Assembly: GCF_000473265.1 (NCBI RefSeq)
Contig: NZ_KI421511.1
Coordinates: 5,011,785-5,075,784, forward strand
Direction of reading: 5' to 3'
DNA length: 64,000 nt
From: Amycolatopsis thermoflava N1165
Lineage (GTDB): Bacteria > Actinomycetota > Actinomycetes > Mycobacteriales > Pseudonocardiaceae
The notes below the pieces were generated by a model that was not told the origin of the DNA, made no database searches, and saw only the letters and a list, made by a program, of their open reading frames with translations. Positions 63,703 to 64,000 of this stretch are shown piece after piece. Every line of letters begins with the position of its first letter. The stretch's first letter is position 1. The position numbers and the translations under genes were made by a program.

Positions 63703-63720
63703 CAGCCTGGGAGGGGCAGC

Positions 63721-64000
63721 ATGTCGATCACCCGTCGCAACGCTTTGCGCGCGATCGCCGCCGGCACGGCAGGCGTGGCCGTGGTCGCCGCGCCCGGCGC
63801 TTCGGCCGCCACGACCTCGGCCCGTCAGCGTGCGTTCGCCGCCGCGGCGGCGGAGTTCGGGGTCCCGGAACCCGTGCTGCTCGGCGTGTCGTACCTGAAG
63901 TCCCGCTGGGACTCGCACGGCGGCGCGCCGAGCACCGGCGCCGGTTTCGGCCCGATGCACCTGACCGACCTGCGCGCGGTCGCCGCCGGAGGCAGCCATC
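63721..64000 (+). CDS. Tat-exported amidase-like peptidoglycan protein, N-terminal part (3' end outside window)
   Basis: The first 93 residues of a gene that runs off the window. Twin-arginine signal (ITRRNALRAIAAGTAG) with a cleavage site near ASA-A, then EFGVPEPVLLGVSYLKSRWD and GFGPMHLTDL, which match the N-terminal lysozyme-like region of actinobacterial N-acetylmuramoyl-L-alanine amidases. ATG at 63721 with GGGAGG six bases before. The catalytic amidase domain would lie beyond the end of the window. Confidence 0.7.
   Translation, partial: MSITRRNALRAIAAGTAGVAVVAAPGASAATTSARQRAFAAAAAEFGVPEPVLLGVSYLKSRWDSHGGAPSTGAGFGPMHLTDLRAVAAGGSH

Overview
The window is very GC-rich DNA packed with genes on both strands. 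It uses many GTG and TTG starts and has several leaderless-looking promoters, in which a -10 hexamer sits 6-7 nt before the start codon. Gene content and order point to an actinobacterium of the Pseudonocardiales, most likely Amycolatopsis or a close relative. This is inferred from gene order and protein resemblance, not from a database search. Two blocks match gene neighbourhoods known from Mycobacterium tuberculosis: purH-purN-perM-DUF5336-sucD-sucC-M23 peptidase-uvrD1-chorismate mutase (Rv0957 to Rv0948c), and guaA / ChoD-like oxidase / guaB3-guaB2-DUF5319-rsdA-sigD-Rv3415c-like-whiB3-groEL1-groES (Rv3396c and Rv3409c to Rv3418c).

Layout. 1-3 kb: the end of a TNT-type NAD+ glycohydrolase toxin domain, a pentapeptide-repeat protein, a divergent cupin/LysR pair and a Nudix hydrolase. 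3-9.4 kb: an SOS mutagenesis cassette reading leftward (imuA', a repeat-bearing ORF, imuB, a 43-residue microprotein, dnaE2, Nudix) behind two LexA boxes. 9.4-18 kb: map, a PhzF-family protein, purH-purN, perM, a DUF5336 membrane protein and sucCD. 18-22 kb: a large membrane protein whose frame is broken inside a tandem repeat, an M23 peptidase, and an unknown 83-residue protein directly behind a perfect LexA box. 22-26 kb: uvrD1/pcrA, a DUF1707 protein, and chorismate mutase behind a complete Phe/Tyr ribosome-mediated attenuator. 26-31 kb: two single-pass membrane proteins, a transmembrane Ser/Thr kinase and a tail-anchored pseudokinase. 31-37 kb: a dispersed foldback repeat, a LysR gene with an early amber codon beside an EamA exporter, and a LiaFSR-like envelope-stress system carrying two PspC domains. 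37-43 kb: a GIDE-like protein, guaA, an aldehyde dehydrogenase and a ChoD-like GMC oxidoreductase. 43-48 kb: a HAD / methyltransferase / polytopic membrane protein operon. 48-57.5 kb: an ArsR/secreted-protein pair, guaB3-guaB2, DUF5319, sigD-rsdA, a BldM-like regulator, an Rv3415c-like protein, a MerR regulator and whiB3. 57.5-64 kb: a TetR/SDR pair, the second copy of the foldback repeat, groES-groEL1 with a CIRCE operator, a 21-residue peptide with eight cysteines, a quinone-oxidoreductase/HxlR pair, a lipoprotein-like membrane protein and the start of a Tat-exported amidase-like protein.

How it works together. DNA-damage functions (imuA'-imuB-dnaE2, uvrD1 and the 83-residue SOS protein) sit among core purine (purH, purN, guaA, guaB2, guaB3), TCA-cycle (sucCD) and aromatic amino acid genes, and among envelope and developmental regulators (kinases, LiaFSR-like system, SigD/RsdA, BldM-like, WhiB3). 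The observations I consider most likely to be new are the chorismate mutase attenuator, the SOS-linked 83-residue protein, the coupled microprotein between imuB and dnaE2, the Cys-rich 21-residue peptide and the foldback repeat at two convergent gene junctions.
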